From assembly GCF_000613845.1 (NCBI RefSeq), contig NZ_BAJT01000002.1:1-64000 (forward strand): 64,000 bases of DNA. Direction: 5' to 3'. This document shows positions 1 through 8,792 of this stretch, in pieces; within the stretch, counting starts at the first letter, position 1; each line of letters starts with the position of its first letter. A program made the position numbers and the translations under genes. Source of the stretch: Asaia astilbis JCM 15831 (GTDB taxonomy: Bacteria; Pseudomonadota; Alphaproteobacteria; Acetobacterales; Acetobacteraceae). The notes under the pieces are model-generated. The model was given only the letters and a program-made list of their open reading frames with translations. It made no database searches and was not told where the DNA came from.

Positions 1-497
1 CCCCGCCTGAACGGGGCTGCCGTCGCCGCGCGATGATCGGAGAGCGAAGAGGATCGCAGCAGGGCCGAGGCGACGCCAATCGCGGCATGAAGCGCCGTCG
101 TGACCAGACCGCCGAGCAGATCGGTCTTTTCGATGAAGTCGAAAGACAGGTCGATGACGTTCGACATTCCATCGCGCTCGCGCCATTCAAGCCGCATGAG
201 CGACACGCGAAAGAGCCCGACCGTAGGATGAACCAGCACGCCAGGCCCCTCGATTTCCGCAGCGCGCACCAGCAAGTCACGCTGGGCATAACAGGCAGGC
301 CCCACCAGCAGGCCGGAGACGTGATACTGGCGGCCCTGCTTGCCCATATCCTCAACCCAGACGCCATCTCGCCACGGATAGGCATGTACAGCCGTATTGC
401 GCCCCGCTTGCCCGCCACTGCCCATGACGGCAAACGGAATGCCCCTGAACGAGCATTGCAGATACTGAGCCGCAACGCGGCGCAACGAGCCAGACAT
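1..497 (-). CDS. Phage DNA circulation protein (Mu gpN-like), N-terminal part
   Basis: The reading frame starts at an ATG at 497 and runs off the left edge, giving about 165 residues. The N-terminal part (LQCSFRGIPFAVMGSG, then AYPWRDGVWVEDMG and VSGLLVGPACYAQRD) reads like the DNA_circ_N domain of Mu gpN-type proteins, which belong to the baseplate/tail-hub region of contractile-tailed phages. It directly follows the tape-measure gene, as in Mu. A 10-bp hairpin (523-547) lies just upstream. The C-terminus is outside the window. Confidence 0.8.
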   Translation of the reverse strand, partial: MSGSLRRVAAQYLQCSFRGIPFAVMGSGGQAGRNTAVHAYPWRDGVWVEDMGKQGRQYHVSGLLVGPACYAQRDLLVRAAEIEGPGVLVHPTVGLFRVSLMRLEWRERDGMSNVIDLSFDFIEKTDLLGGLVTTALHAAIGVASALLRSSSLSDHRAATAAPFRR

Positions 498-2691
498 GAC
501 AATTCCCTGCGTCTGAAATGACAAAGGCCCGCGTGATGCGGGCCTTTGCTACGGTCGGTGATGGTGAAACGGATCCTCGAGGCAACCGCTCCCGAAAAGC
601 GTCGGATCTAATACCCCGTCGACGTGGCAGTCGGTCCATGGCTCGCGAGGTGCGAACCTTCGAGATCTGCACGTCAGGTGACGAGCTGGTGGCCTTCATC
701 TTTGTGCCGTCCGGCGCGTTTTTGTGGTCGATCTCGATTTTGACCGAAGACTGCGCCGCTGCAGGTGCCCTGAGCCCACTGATCTGGTTCTGACCCCAAT
801 CGGCATTGCCGGGGCTGGCCTGTGGTGCAGGAGCCTCGGCAGCTTGCTGATCGGGCGCGCTGAAACTTCCCCTGATCCGGGCAAGCGTGTCGTGCCCCCA
901 GGCTGCGAAGCTGTTCGAGCCGTAGCGGTCGCGTTCTTCAAGACGACGCTGCCAGAGCGTGGCGTCTCTGGCCGTTGCCGATGCCTCGCCAAGTGTGTCC
1001 TGCGGGCGGGCATAATAGAGCGAGGCCGCTGCCCCGGCTTCCGCCGCCGTTCTGGACTCACGCAGGCGATCACCGGCCTTTTTCTCGGTGTGGTTCAGCT
1101 CCCAGTCTGAAAACTGAAGCTGCTCTTCGAAAGTCGAGTTTCGGATGTTATGGCCGAACTGCCTTTCGAAATCCGCCTGTCGCGCCGGATGCCATTGGGC
1201 AATGCCGTAGGCCTTGCCGCCATCCCCTTCAGCATTGACGTTAAATCCGCTTTCCCGGCTGAGACGCGCCACCAGGCCCGAGGCCTCGGCAGAGCTGCGC
1301 CCGTGCTCAGTGTAATATTTATAAGCCTGATAGGCATAAGGCAGGTCGGTGCCGAGCCTGTGGTCGATATTGGCGCTGATCTTCTGTGACGCGTGTTGCC
1401 AGCCCAGAGCATCGGCGCCCTGTTGAGCGCCTTCCGCCAGCACACCGGCAAGGCCGAGATATCCCGCCCCACGCGCCACCTTGCGCAGGATGCCGCTTTT
1501 CTTACCCGCAGAGGCAACCGGGTTTGCCGCAGCATTGGCGGCCTCGGCTGCAGCGGTGACTTTCTGAAAAGCGCGGTAGATCGACAGAACACTTGCCGCA
1601 AAGGCCGCGAGCCCGGCCAGGGCAGGGGCAGCATAAAGCGCACCGACGACAATGCCGACGTCAATGGCGGCCTGTCTCCAGCCGCCCAGCGTGTCGACAA
1701 TCTTGCCGATCTTGCCGGTGATTTCGTCCCAGCCGCCATCCTGCAGCCATTTCACGACCCGCCCGACCGCATCGGCAACCTGATCGAAGATCCTGCCGAT
1801 GCGCAGGGCAATCCATTCGCGGTTTTCTGCAATCCAGCCTGACATCGCATCGATGACAGTCCGCACTCTGGGTTCAATGGCCTGAGCAATGCTGAAGCCG
1901 AGCCCTTCACCCGCCAGAGCCAGCCCCGTGAAAGAGCGCTGCAAATTGGCGGCAGCGTCGGCCCCTTTCTGGTTATTGACGCCATAGCGTTCCGACAGGC
2001 GAATATTGGCCTGATAGTCTTTCTCGGTCTGCTGCAGGATCGGCAGCAGGCCAGCCGCCGCACCGCCAAAAAGCTTCTGCGCGGCGACGGCCTGAGCTGC
2101 AGGGTTTTTGATGCCACGCAGACGCTTGATGAGCCGGTCGAAAAGCTCTTCCGGCTTCATCTGTTCGACCTGCTTCAGGCTGGCCCCGGTGCCCTTGAAC
2201 AGCGCCTGGAACGTGGCCTGAGCTTCAGGCGCAAAACCATGCGCCATTTCCCATTGTGTTTGTGAGAGCGATTGCAGCGCGCCTGAGACGGCCTCGCCCG
2301 TGCCGCCTGAGAGCCGCGCGGCATTTTGAAGCTTGGCCAGCCGATCGGGCGCAATGCCGATTGCGTGCGAGGTGGTGCGGATCTCGGTGCCCATCTTCGC
2401 CCAGGCACTGGCCAGACGATAAACACCCGCAACCGAAGTTGCCCCCGTGATCGTGCCGAGAACCGGCGCAATCTGACCGATGGAGCGAAAGGCCGAGACA
2501 CCTTCACGCGCGACGCTAGACAGGCCGCCGCGCAGCCGCGTGAGCCCGCTGACCTGTGAGAAGCGTTGCAGGGCGCCAAAAGTGCGACGAGCAGGCACCT
2601 GCATATGTGCCAGACGGCTATTGATGCGCTCCAGCGTCGAGCTGGCTCGATCCTGCGCCGTGATGGCAACGCTAACGCTTTTCCCTGCCAC
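352..2691 (-). CDS. Phage tail tape measure protein with lysozyme-like domain
   Basis: The open frame is 779 codons from a GTG at 2691. The N-terminus has the short helical start usual for Mu/P2-type tape measures, followed by helical and hydrophobic stretches. Residues about 470-565 (SRESGFN, then GKAYGIAQWH) match the phage tail lysozyme domain that cuts peptidoglycan during DNA entry. After the usual C-terminal beta segment (about residue 690) the frame continues for about 85 Arg-rich residues through a hairpin and into the next gene. Shifting one base in the CCCC run near 614-617 would give a TAG stop at 608-610, so the natural end is probably there. Confidence 0.85.
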   Translation of the reverse strand: MAGKSVSVAITAQDRASSTLERINSRLAHMQVPARRTFGALQRFSQVSGLTRLRGGLSSVAREGVSAFRSIGQIAPVLGTITGATSVAGVYRLASAWAKMGTEIRTTSHAIGIAPDRLAKLQNAARLSGGTGEAVSGALQSLSQTQWEMAHGFAPEAQATFQALFKGTGASLKQVEQMKPEELFDRLIKRLRGIKNPAAQAVAAQKLFGGAAAGLLPILQQTEKDYQANIRLSERYGVNNQKGADAAANLQRSFTGLALAGEGLGFSIAQAIEPRVRTVIDAMSGWIAENREWIALRIGRIFDQVADAVGRVVKWLQDGGWDEITGKIGKIVDTLGGWRQAAIDVGIVVGALYAAPALAGLAAFAASVLSIYRAFQKVTAAAEAANAAANPVASAGKKSGILRKVARGAGYLGLAGVLAEGAQQGADALGWQHASQKISANIDHRLGTDLPYAYQAYKYYTEHGRSSAEASGLVARLSRESGFNVNAEGDGGKAYGIAQWHPARQADFERQFGHNIRNSTFEEQLQFSDWELNHTEKKAGDRLRESRTAAEAGAAASLYYARPQDTLGEASATARDATLWQRRLEERDRYGSNSFAAWGHDTLARIRGSFSAPDQQAAEAPAPQASPGNADWGQNQISGLRAPAAAQSSVKIEIDHKNAPDGTKMKATSSSPDVQISKVRTSRAMDRLPRRRGIRSDAFRERLPRGSVSPSPTVAKARITRAFVISDAGNCHVWLVAPRCGSVSAMLVQGHSVCRHGQWRASGAQYGCTCLSVARWRLG
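523..547 (-). terminator. Perfect hairpin between tape measure and gpN-like genes
   Basis: AAAGGCCCGC and GCGGGCCTTT form a perfect 10-bp stem around a 5-nt loop. On the minus strand it ends in only three T residues before GTC, so it would be a weak intrinsic terminator or a processing/attenuation hairpin. It lies inside the apparent 3' extension of the tape-measure frame, an argument that this extension is an artefact. Confidence 0.5.
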
Positions 2692-2857
2692 GTTTGGCTT
2701 CCTTTGCTCGTCGGTCGCAGATCCGGCGCGCGTCTTCAGCCGCGCGCCAGAGCTCTGCCCCGGTCAGGTTCTCGCATTCGGTGCGTGTCCAGCCCGGAAA
2801 GACCTCGGTCAGGTCTGCGCCGAGCTGCTCCCAGTTTGCGGGCCAGGAATAAAAAAA
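2672..2857 (-). other. Programmed -1 frameshift site and chaperone extension
   Basis: In the zero frame the chaperone reads GGT TTT TTT ATT at 2859-2848. A -1 slip on the T7 run continues TAT TCC TGG and stays open for 59 residues to a TAG at 2672-2674, overlapping the tape-measure start by 20 nt. The product (YSWPANWEQLGADL, then GAELWRAAEDARRICDRRA) resembles the GT/E' extensions of tail chaperones. The fused protein would be about 267 aa. The extension fills the otherwise empty space between the chaperone stop and the tape-measure start. Confidence 0.8.
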
Positions 2858-3474
2858 CCGGTGCAGTAATCAGCCGCACGGGCAAAGAGACTGATCGGCA
2901 TTTTGAGAATGGCCGCGTCAGGCCATTTGCTTATGCTCGAAACAAGCTGCATCTCGCCGCGCATATAGGCGGTAACGTTGCCCTTGCCCTGTGCCACCTT
3001 GAACACCCGGCGCTCTGCCACACTCGGCTCACGCAGGGTCATGTCACGCCACAGGCTGTTCACGGCCTCGATCTCGCGCTTGGCAAAGAGCACACGCTCG
3101 TCGTCATAGCTTGGGGCCTCATCGGGTTGGCGACGGGCCTTTTCCTCGAAATCGGTCACGAAGATGATCGCCTCATCGAGCTTGCGTGAGGGCAGGGCAT
3201 GGAGCGCCGTCAGGGGCCAGCCCGAGACGCGGGCGACAAGATCGATCTGCGAGTCATAGACCGTCTCCTGCGTCGGACGGTTGCCGATCTTCTTCGACGC
3301 TTCGAGCACATGGAACACGCAGGGCTCTGACAGCTCGAGGCGGGAATACTCATTCCCCTTGACCGAAATGGCGGGCTCGAAAGTAAGGACGAGACGCCCT
3401 TCATCCGACGTCTCGTTTTCCTGTGCAGCATCCGCCAGGGCGGCCATGACTTCGGCATCTGTGGGGGTGTTCAT
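2809..3474 (-). CDS. Phage tail assembly chaperone, zero-frame product (gpE/gp41-like)
   Basis: A 221-aa protein between tube and tape-measure genes, the position of Mu gp41 / P2 E / lambda G chaperones that coat the tape measure. Two stretches share one pattern: residues about 25-105 (VARVSGWPLTALHALP) and about 145-205 (VSSISKWPDAAILKMP), so the E/41 domain looks tandemly duplicated. Its ATG overlaps the tube stop as ATGA. Near the end is a T7 slippery run (2857-2851) leading to the -1 product listed separately. Confidence 0.85.
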   Translation of the reverse strand: MNTPTDAEVMAALADAAQENETSDEGRLVLTFEPAISVKGNEYSRLELSEPCVFHVLEASKKIGNRPTQETVYDSQIDLVARVSGWPLTALHALPSRKLDEAIIFVTDFEEKARRQPDEAPSYDDERVLFAKREIEAVNSLWRDMTLREPSVAERRVFKVAQGKGNVTAYMRGEMQLVSSISKWPDAAILKMPISLFARAADYCTGFFIPGPQTGSSSAQT

Positions 3475-3854
3475 CCGACGGTATCCTCTGTCACGATGTC
3501 GCTCTCGACGTGCAGTTCGAACGTGCCTTCCTGCGTGTTGACCGTGATCTCACCGGTCTGCCAGCCAGCGACGACGGTAATGATCTTGCCGTTTGCCTGT
3601 TCCAGCGTGATGTCGAGCCCGCTCGCGCCCTGAAAATTGGACGTGGCACGGTCGCGACGGTCACGAAGGGTGGCCTGAAAAAAGCCCTGTTGGGGCATTC
3701 TGCCAAAGCCCTCAGTCGCAGACTGTCCTTTGAGGGTTTCATTGGCAAACCCCGTGGCCTGCCACTGGGCATCACCCACGATATTCCAGGTCTCGCCGTT
3801 GATGGTAAGCGTTGCAGTCCCCGCAAGGGGGCCGCGATATGCGCTCTCTGACAT
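3471..3854 (-). CDS. Phage tail tube protein (Mu gpM-like)
   Basis: A 127-aa protein typical of the phage tail tube family of contractile tails. It begins with a glycine/alanine-rich segment followed by LTINGETWNIVGDAQW and has alternating beta strands throughout. It sits between the sheath and tail-chaperone genes as in Mu and P2. The start at 3854 is preceded by AAGGAGC, and the stop overlaps the next ATG. The frame is intact. Confidence 0.85.
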   Translation of the reverse strand: MSESAYRGPLAGTATLTINGETWNIVGDAQWQATGFANETLKGQSATEGFGRMPQQGFFQATLRDRRDRATSNFQGASGLDITLEQANGKIITVVAGWQTGEITVNTQEGTFELHVESDIVTEDTVG

Positions 3855-3864
3855 GCCGAGCTCC

Positions 3865-5339
3865 TTACGATTTCACGAATTGGGCATTGCCCGCGATGAT
3901 CCAGAGCTGACCGGCAAAGTCATAAGGCATCATCAGCTTGACCACGCCCTCGCCGACATTGCGCCACGATATTGGCTGCAAAATAATCGCCGTTCTGAAC
4001 CCAGTATTGCGCCTCTTGCCAGCGATAGCGGGCGGCGCAGTATTTGCCGACCAGTTGAGCTGTCATGACCTTTGTGCCCGCGCTGGCCTTGGCCCCGTCA
4101 GCCACCAGAATGGCGCCCTGACACTGGGTGCCCAGATAAGCCGCCATGTCCTGAAGGCAGACCGTGGCCTGCATCATGTCTCGAGACGAGATAGCTGTTA
4201 TCGGGCTGGCCAGCCGCGTTCTTCTGATGGGTGGTGATCAGCCGCTGAATGCTCACCGTGCCGTCATCGCCGACCAGATGGGTCGAGAGCCCGTCATGAA
4301 GCAGGCTGTTACGCTCTTCGAATGTGAAACGCCCGGCATCGCTTGGCGGCAGGGCATTGAGGGCCAGAGCCGTGACAGGCGTGGCCGGATTTGCCCGCAT
4401 CGAAAGCGCCACATGTGCCCCGATTTCAGACGCCCAGCGCAACGGATCGGACGGCTGTCGGAGATGGGCATGACCGTGGCGTGCTGGTCATTCTGTTCGA
4501 GCCCGAACTTTGTTGCCTCGCCATAGCTGCCCCGAAAGGCGGTAATGGCGTGGCCATAGAGCTGCGACATAGGCGACCACCGCGAGGCGAGCGTCTCCTT
4601 GAGCGCGCGCAGGCTCCCACTATCGGTGTAAGGGTGAATAATCAGGTCATAGACGCGTTCGCCCATGGAGCGAGAGCCCCAGGCAGCGCCGTAGGGGCGC
4701 CTGTGCCGCCTGCCATTTGCGCCACGGTCACGGTCAGACCCTTGGGCACGCTCTGCCCCCCAGCCGTGCCCAGCAGCGAGACCGCAAGCCGCGTGTCGTT
4801 GCATGCAAGCCCCTTGTTCAGGGCCGTGACCTTGACCACACCCGGCACGGGGCCGTCTGAGGCAATCGTTGCCGCAAGGCCGGAAATGGCTTCCGAGGCC
4901 GCCACCACATTGCCCGCGATCGTTGCCGCCGTATCGCCCGTTGTCACCATCGTATTGACGAGCTGATCGCCCACATAGAGCGACAGCGTGCCCGAGCCGT
5001 AGCTGTGCCCGAGATGGTGAACGACCCGCTTGCCGCTGTTGCCGCGCTGTCATCGTCAAGGCTCATGACCCAGAGCTCGCCCTGAGTGTCAATCGCGCGA
5101 TACCAGGCGACGGCACGAGCCGCCTGCGAGCCGACGCCGTATTTGCTGGCCGCATCGGTTGCGCCGAGCGAGAGCTCGGCAACGCCCGATGTGGCCGAGC
5201 CTGTCGCCAGCTTGCCGCTGATAACGAGCACGCGCCGCGCCGCCGTGGCCGTGTTCGCTCTCGAGTTGTCGAGCGCGAAATAGACACCCGGAACGCGGTT
5301 ATCTGCGGAGTAACCCGGAATGGTGATGGTATCGCTCAT
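3865..5339 (-). CDS. Phage contractile tail sheath protein (Mu gpL-like), multiply frameshifted
   Basis: The N-terminus (ITIPGYSADNRVPGVYFALD) is that of Mu-type sheath proteins. The coding sense then hops among reading frames: start to about 4990, then GDQLVNTMVTTGDTAATIAG to about 4650, then ERVYDLIIHPYTDSGSLRAL to about 4450, then RFTFEERNSLLHDGLS to about 4190, then MAAYLGTQCQGAILVADGAK to about 3970, and finally VVKLMMPYDFAGQLWIIAGN to a TAA at 3865. The joined product is about 490 aa, the normal length. At least five single-base shifts are needed. The prophage tail would be non-functional if they are real, but similar breaks in essential host genes suggest sequencing error. Confidence 0.8.
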
Positions 5340-5536
5340 TCTTTGCCTCCCGCCGCGCTCTTGCGGCCTGATGCGGGCTCGATCACCTCGGGAGAGGCGG
5401 CGGCCTCGATGACATCGCCTGTTGCTTTGGCACGCAGCCAAAAGGCGGTTTCCGGCACGTCTTCGCCCGTATCTTCCAGCAGGCGCAGCGTGCCAGGCCA
5501 GCGCACGGCGCGGCCTTCTGCGGGTTTCACGCGCAT
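5336..5536 (-). CDS. DUF2635-family phage protein (Mu gp38-like)
   Basis: A 66-aa protein whose start (MRVKPAEGRAVRWPGTLRLL, then DTGEDVPETAFWLRA) matches the small DUF2635 proteins found just upstream of sheath genes in Mu-like phages. An upstream in-frame ATG at 5551 exists, but GAGG lies 8-9 nt before the 5536 ATG and family members start MxVKP. The stop overlaps the sheath ATG. The function is unknown. Confidence 0.65.
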   Translation of the reverse strand: MRVKPAEGRAVRWPGTLRLLEDTGEDVPETAFWLRAKATGDVIEAAASPEVIEPASGRKSAAGGKE

Positions 5537-5547
5537 GGGGTGGGACC

Positions 5548-6081
5548 TCATTTATTGGAGAAGGTGACGCGCAGATCGGCAAAATCGTCATTGCCGTTTG
5601 CGCTGAGATGGCCGTCGATCTGCTTCAGAGGCAGACCGGTCACTTTGAAATATTCGGTGTATTCCAGCCCGAGACGCACCGTGACCATGCCGAGAAAGGT
5701 CTCGCTCGACGCGTCGATCTGGGTGCGTATGTCGAGTTCTGTCACTTGCTGGATCATGCGTTGCAGATCCGGGCTTTGCATGAGGGCATATTCGATCTGG
5801 CTGCCCAGCCGATCGAGCGCGAGCTGGGTCTTGTCTTCTGATTTGTGCGAGACCTTGCCCACGACCACGAGACAGGCCACGCGCGTCAGGCCCGGCGCTG
5901 ATCGACCGAGGCTTTCACCGTGGTCGATCGGCACCTGAAGCACGATTTGCGGCAGGCTTTCGACGGATGTCGGGGTGCTGCGGGCAGTAAAGACTTTTTC
6001 ACCCGCATCGGTGCCCGAAGCGCGAAGCACGGCACAGGCCGTTTCACGCAATAAGAGGCGGTAAGGGATCGTCATCGACAT
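5548..6081 (-). CDS. Phage tail terminator-like protein (Mu gp37-like)
   Basis: About 178 aa, starting at MSMTIPYRLLLRETACAVL (ATG at 6081; 6075 is also possible). The upstream part of the frame overlaps the previous gene and is unlikely to be used. Alternating beta strands and helices and its position before DUF2635 and sheath fit the Mu gp37-type tail terminator that caps the tail tube. The assignment rests mainly on gene order. Confidence 0.55.
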   Translation of the reverse strand: MSMTIPYRLLLRETACAVLRASGTDAGEKVFTARSTPTSVESLPQIVLQVPIDHGESLGRSAPGLTRVACLVVVGKVSHKSEDKTQLALDRLGSQIEYALMQSPDLQRMIQQVTELDIRTQIDASSETFLGMVTVRLGLEYTEYFKVTGLPLKQIDGHLSANGNDDFADLRVTFSNK

Positions 6082-6403
6082 CTCTGAATTTGAGCATGAG
6101 CAACATGCTGCCCCGACCGTCAGCACGGGCCTCACGCACGGTGAAGGCCTGCTCACGCACCGTCAGCCCGTCATCCTTGACCGGCAGAGCGTGCATCTGC
6201 GAAAGCTGCACACCGAGCACGGCTGAATAACTGGTGATGTGCGACGGTGTGAGTTCGGTCCCGTCATCGGGGAGGGTGGGCACAAAGGTATCGTCAAAAA
6301 TACCTTTGATGTGGTAGGAAGGCCCGTCGGTCGGCTCGTACAGGACCTCCTCCCCATAGGCCTGCATGCACGGCCCGAGGGTCAGGCCGTCGAAGTCGAT
6401 CAT
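6044..6403 (-). CDS. Head-tail joining protein (FII-like), putative
   Basis: A 119-aa protein starting MIDFDGLTLGPCMQAYGEE. Size, the N-terminal FDxLxLGPCMxAFG pattern and its position right after the capsid genes fit the small head-tail connector proteins (lambda FII type) in similar prophages. Its ATG overlaps the upstream stop by 4 nt and its end overlaps the next gene by about 38 nt. The function is inferred from gene order. Confidence 0.5.
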   Translation of the reverse strand: MIDFDGLTLGPCMQAYGEEVLYEPTDGPSYHIKGIFDDTFVPTLPDDGTELTPSHITSYSAVLGVQLSQMHALPVKDDGLTVREQAFTVREARADGRGSMLLMLKFRDVDDDPLPPLIA

Positions 6404-6621
6404 GTCGCCCCTTGCTCCTGCGTCTTGTCGGTGCCGCTCTTCTTTTTCGGCTCTTCGGGCTCGACGTCATCGACCCGCTCGACATGGCCGCCCTTGATCA
6501 GCGTGTCTGCCTGAGCTGCCGAGAGCGTAATGACATCACCCTCATCGACGCGCGCGTCGTCATGGATGAAAACCCGTCCGGGCAGGACCCGGACGGTGAC
6601 GGTTCTGGTTTCGGTGCTCAT
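6400..6621 (-). CDS. Small acidic phage protein, unknown function
   Basis: A 73-aa protein with an N-terminal beta-rich segment (RTVTVRVLPGRVFIHDD), a central helical stretch (LSAAQADTLIKGGHVE) and a charged tail of Glu/Lys. It is located between major capsid and connector genes. Similar small proteins occupy this position in lambda-head prophages, but no function is assigned. Confidence 0.6.
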   Translation of the reverse strand: MSTETRTVTVRVLPGRVFIHDDARVDEGDVITLSAAQADTLIKGGHVERVDDVEPEEPKKKSGTDKTQEQGAT

Positions 6622-6624
6622 GGG

Positions 6625-7679
6625 TCAGCTCGCTGCACTGGTAACGGTTGCGGCAAGGCAGGCATTGACCCGGCTCGGGATAACGAGCGGGGCCGACTGC
6701 AACATCAGGAAGCGTTGCGCAGGGTCTTTCTGCGTCCAGCTCTTGGGCGCGTAGGCCATGGCGCCATAAGCGAATTCCGGGTCCTTGATAGCGCCATAGG
6801 CACGGGTACCATTCAGCTGATCGGAAACGCCGAGAACCGTCCCGTCAGGAATCATCGGCTGTTCCTTGTTGTTTTCGTCGACATACCAGTCGTTATAAAG
6901 CCAGACGCGGATCGTGCCCCAGTAACCCTTGAGGATAGCACCCGGCGCCACCTTGGGGCCGAACTGGAAATTGGCGTCGTCATTCTGCCGGAGGGCAGAG
7001 TTGAGAATGGCGGTCTTGATCGTCTCGTCTTTGAGCAGCGCATTGTAAGGGCTGTTCGTGAAGAGAGATCGGTCAGGTTGGCGCCGCTCGCTTTGAGCAT
7101 GGCCGCAGACCAGGCCGTGACGTCGTCGGTAGGGCTGGCCGTTGAGTTGGGAGCGTCCCACATGCTCGCGCCCGAGCGTACAATCGTGAGCGACGGATCG
7201 CGCATGAAATCGATTGTCGACGTCGGGAAGCCATCACCGGAAACTGTCACTTTACCAGTGAGCAGCGCCTGAGCAGCCATCCATTCCTGACGACGCTTGA
7301 GCATGTCGATCTGATCGTTCAGCTCGAACATCAGATTGGCTTCCATGCGCTCCGCCGCGCTCATGGGACCGCCACCAATGCGTTCACCCAGCATGCGACG
7401 GACAGGACGCATCAGATCAGGGGCTCGCTTGTCCTTGACGTAGGGCGGCTCGAATACGTTGGTCTGAATGCGCCGCTGCTCAACCAGCTTGCCTTCGACA
7501 AGCGGGCTTACAAAAGGCGACATGCGGCGCTTTCCGACATCGACATCGATCGAAACATATTGCGTGTCGCTCTCAATGATGTTGCCGAAGAAACCATCGA
7601 GAAAGAAGGTCTGAGCGGTCTTCAGGTTGGCGATGACCTGCACCAGAACATTGGTGTCATAGATAGAAATGGCGTTCAC
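6625..7679 (-). CDS. Phage major capsid protein (lambda gpE family), one frameshift
   Basis: The N-terminal half (IYDTNVLVQVIANLKTAQTF, then MLGERIGGGPMSAAERMEAN) and the C-terminal half (ALLKDETIKTAILNSALRQ, then GTIRVWLYNDWYVDENNKE) both match the lambda gpE-type capsid family. The two halves lie in different frames and join near 7065. The joined protein is about 350 aa, the normal length. It follows the gpD-like decoration gene, as in lambda. Confidence 0.85.
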
Positions 7680-7691
7680 GGGTCAGGCTCC

Positions 7692-8111
7692 TCAGGAAGG
7701 ATCGGCGGCACTGACCGCAGATTTCAGAAAGATGGAGAGGGGGCGCAGCGCTGCCGTGGCGGCTTCCGGCGTCAGACCGGCACCAAGCGTCACGGCGTTG
7801 ATGTTGAATTCGCCCGTCAGATAGACACCTGCGCCGACGACATCGCCGGAGGTGGTGTCATAGGTGTCTGCCAGGATCGCGACCGGGTTCTGACTGCCAT
7901 CCGACGCGGACGAGCTGGCCGGGACGTGCTTGCCGCCTGCCGTGATGGCGCCAAGCACCGTGCCGCGCTTGAGCACGCCATTGCCGCCCGCAAGCGTCAC
8001 GTTTCCCGTGACGGGCTGAAAGACCCCGGCAATGAGCTGATCGGGCAGGAACGTGGCGTCGAAGGCGCCGGGCGTCTGGGGATAGATGCCCTGAGTAATG
8101 CTGTCGCTCAT
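7692..8111 (-). CDS. Head decoration protein (lambda gpD-like)
   Basis: A 139-aa protein rich in Gly, Ala, Thr and Val, with the segment LLPDQ-like FLPDQLIAGVFQPVTGNVT and VLADTYDTTSGDV-like AILADTYDTTSGDVVGAGVY. These are typical of gpD-type trimeric decoration proteins that stabilise the expanded capsid. It lies directly upstream of the gpE-like capsid gene. The frame is intact. Confidence 0.8.
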   Translation of the reverse strand: MSDSITQGIYPQTPGAFDATFLPDQLIAGVFQPVTGNVTLAGGNGVLKRGTVLGAITAGGKHVPASSSASDGSQNPVAILADTYDTTSGDVVGAGVYLTGEFNINAVTLGAGLTPEAATAALRPLSIFLKSAVSAADPS

Positions 8112-8115
8112 GGGG

Positions 8116-8722
8116 TTAACGTCCTGTCATCTGATGATGGATCGCGTTCAGGCGGGCTGCCACACCTGAGGGCGTGTTCGGGTCGGGGCGGTTGTGACCG
8201 TCCTCGGAGAGTGCAGGGGCCGTGCGGGCGCGGGTCAGTGCGGGCATCGAGCTGGCTGAGCGGCGTTTCAGCCTGAGCCGTAGCCGGGGCGGGGCTGAGG
8301 CTGGCACCGGTGCGCGTGAGCGTGCCGACGACCTCCTCGCGGGTCATGCGCGTGTTGAGCGCGAGGTCGAGGGCGAGGATGGGATTTCCGGCAGCGGCGT
8401 TGCTGCTCATGATGGCAGCGATGCGGCCCCGTTCACGGGCGCGGGCCTTGGCTGTGTCTTCGTCGTCCTGGTCTTCGGCGTCGGTCTCGTCGTCGCCCTC
8501 TTCGGCTCCGGTCTCGTCGTCCTGCTCTTCGGCACGGCGGGCTTTCTTGCCCTTTTTGCCGCGCTTGCCGGTTTCCGGGTCGGGGTGGTTCGGCTCGTTG
8601 TCATCATCTTCCGCCCGCCTGGCCGCTACGGAGTGAGGCAGGACCGGATCGACGCGCGAGGCAGCGCTCGAGCTGAGGGACGACCCGCCGAAGAGGTGGC
8701 CGAATTTGTAATTTCCAATCAT
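8116..8722 (-). CDS. Capsid assembly/scaffold protein, one frameshift near 8240
   Basis: The protein has a Ser-rich start, a long Asp/Glu/Lys-rich central region (about residues 40-90), and a helical segment (RGRIAAIMSSNAAAGNPILA, then ALNTRMTREEVV) seen in phage scaffold or capsid-assembly proteins after the S49 protease gene. The frame open to 8108 loses coding character after about 8240. A one-base shift gives a better C-terminus (NTPSGVAARLNAIHHQMTGR) ending at 8116. The assignment rests on position and composition. Confidence 0.6.
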
Positions 8723-8740
8723 GGATGACTCTCCAGGGCA

Positions 8741-8766
8741 TAAAAAAAGGCCCCGGAAGGGGCCTT
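8741..8766 (-). terminator. Intrinsic terminator between S49 protease and scaffold genes
   Basis: AAGGCCCC-TTCC-GGGGCCTT on the minus strand is followed by a run of seven T residues (8748-8742). It lies between the protease stop (8793) and the scaffold start (8722), inside the otherwise continuous late gene block. It would either reduce downstream expression or be overridden by late antitermination. Confidence 0.75.
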
Positions 8767-8792
8767 GCGTGTGGGCAGAAAGAGGAGGGACG

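Noticed and set aside
33-521. 162-codon plus-strand frame
   Set aside because: It is antisense to the clear gpN-like gene and has Arg/His-rich shadow composition.
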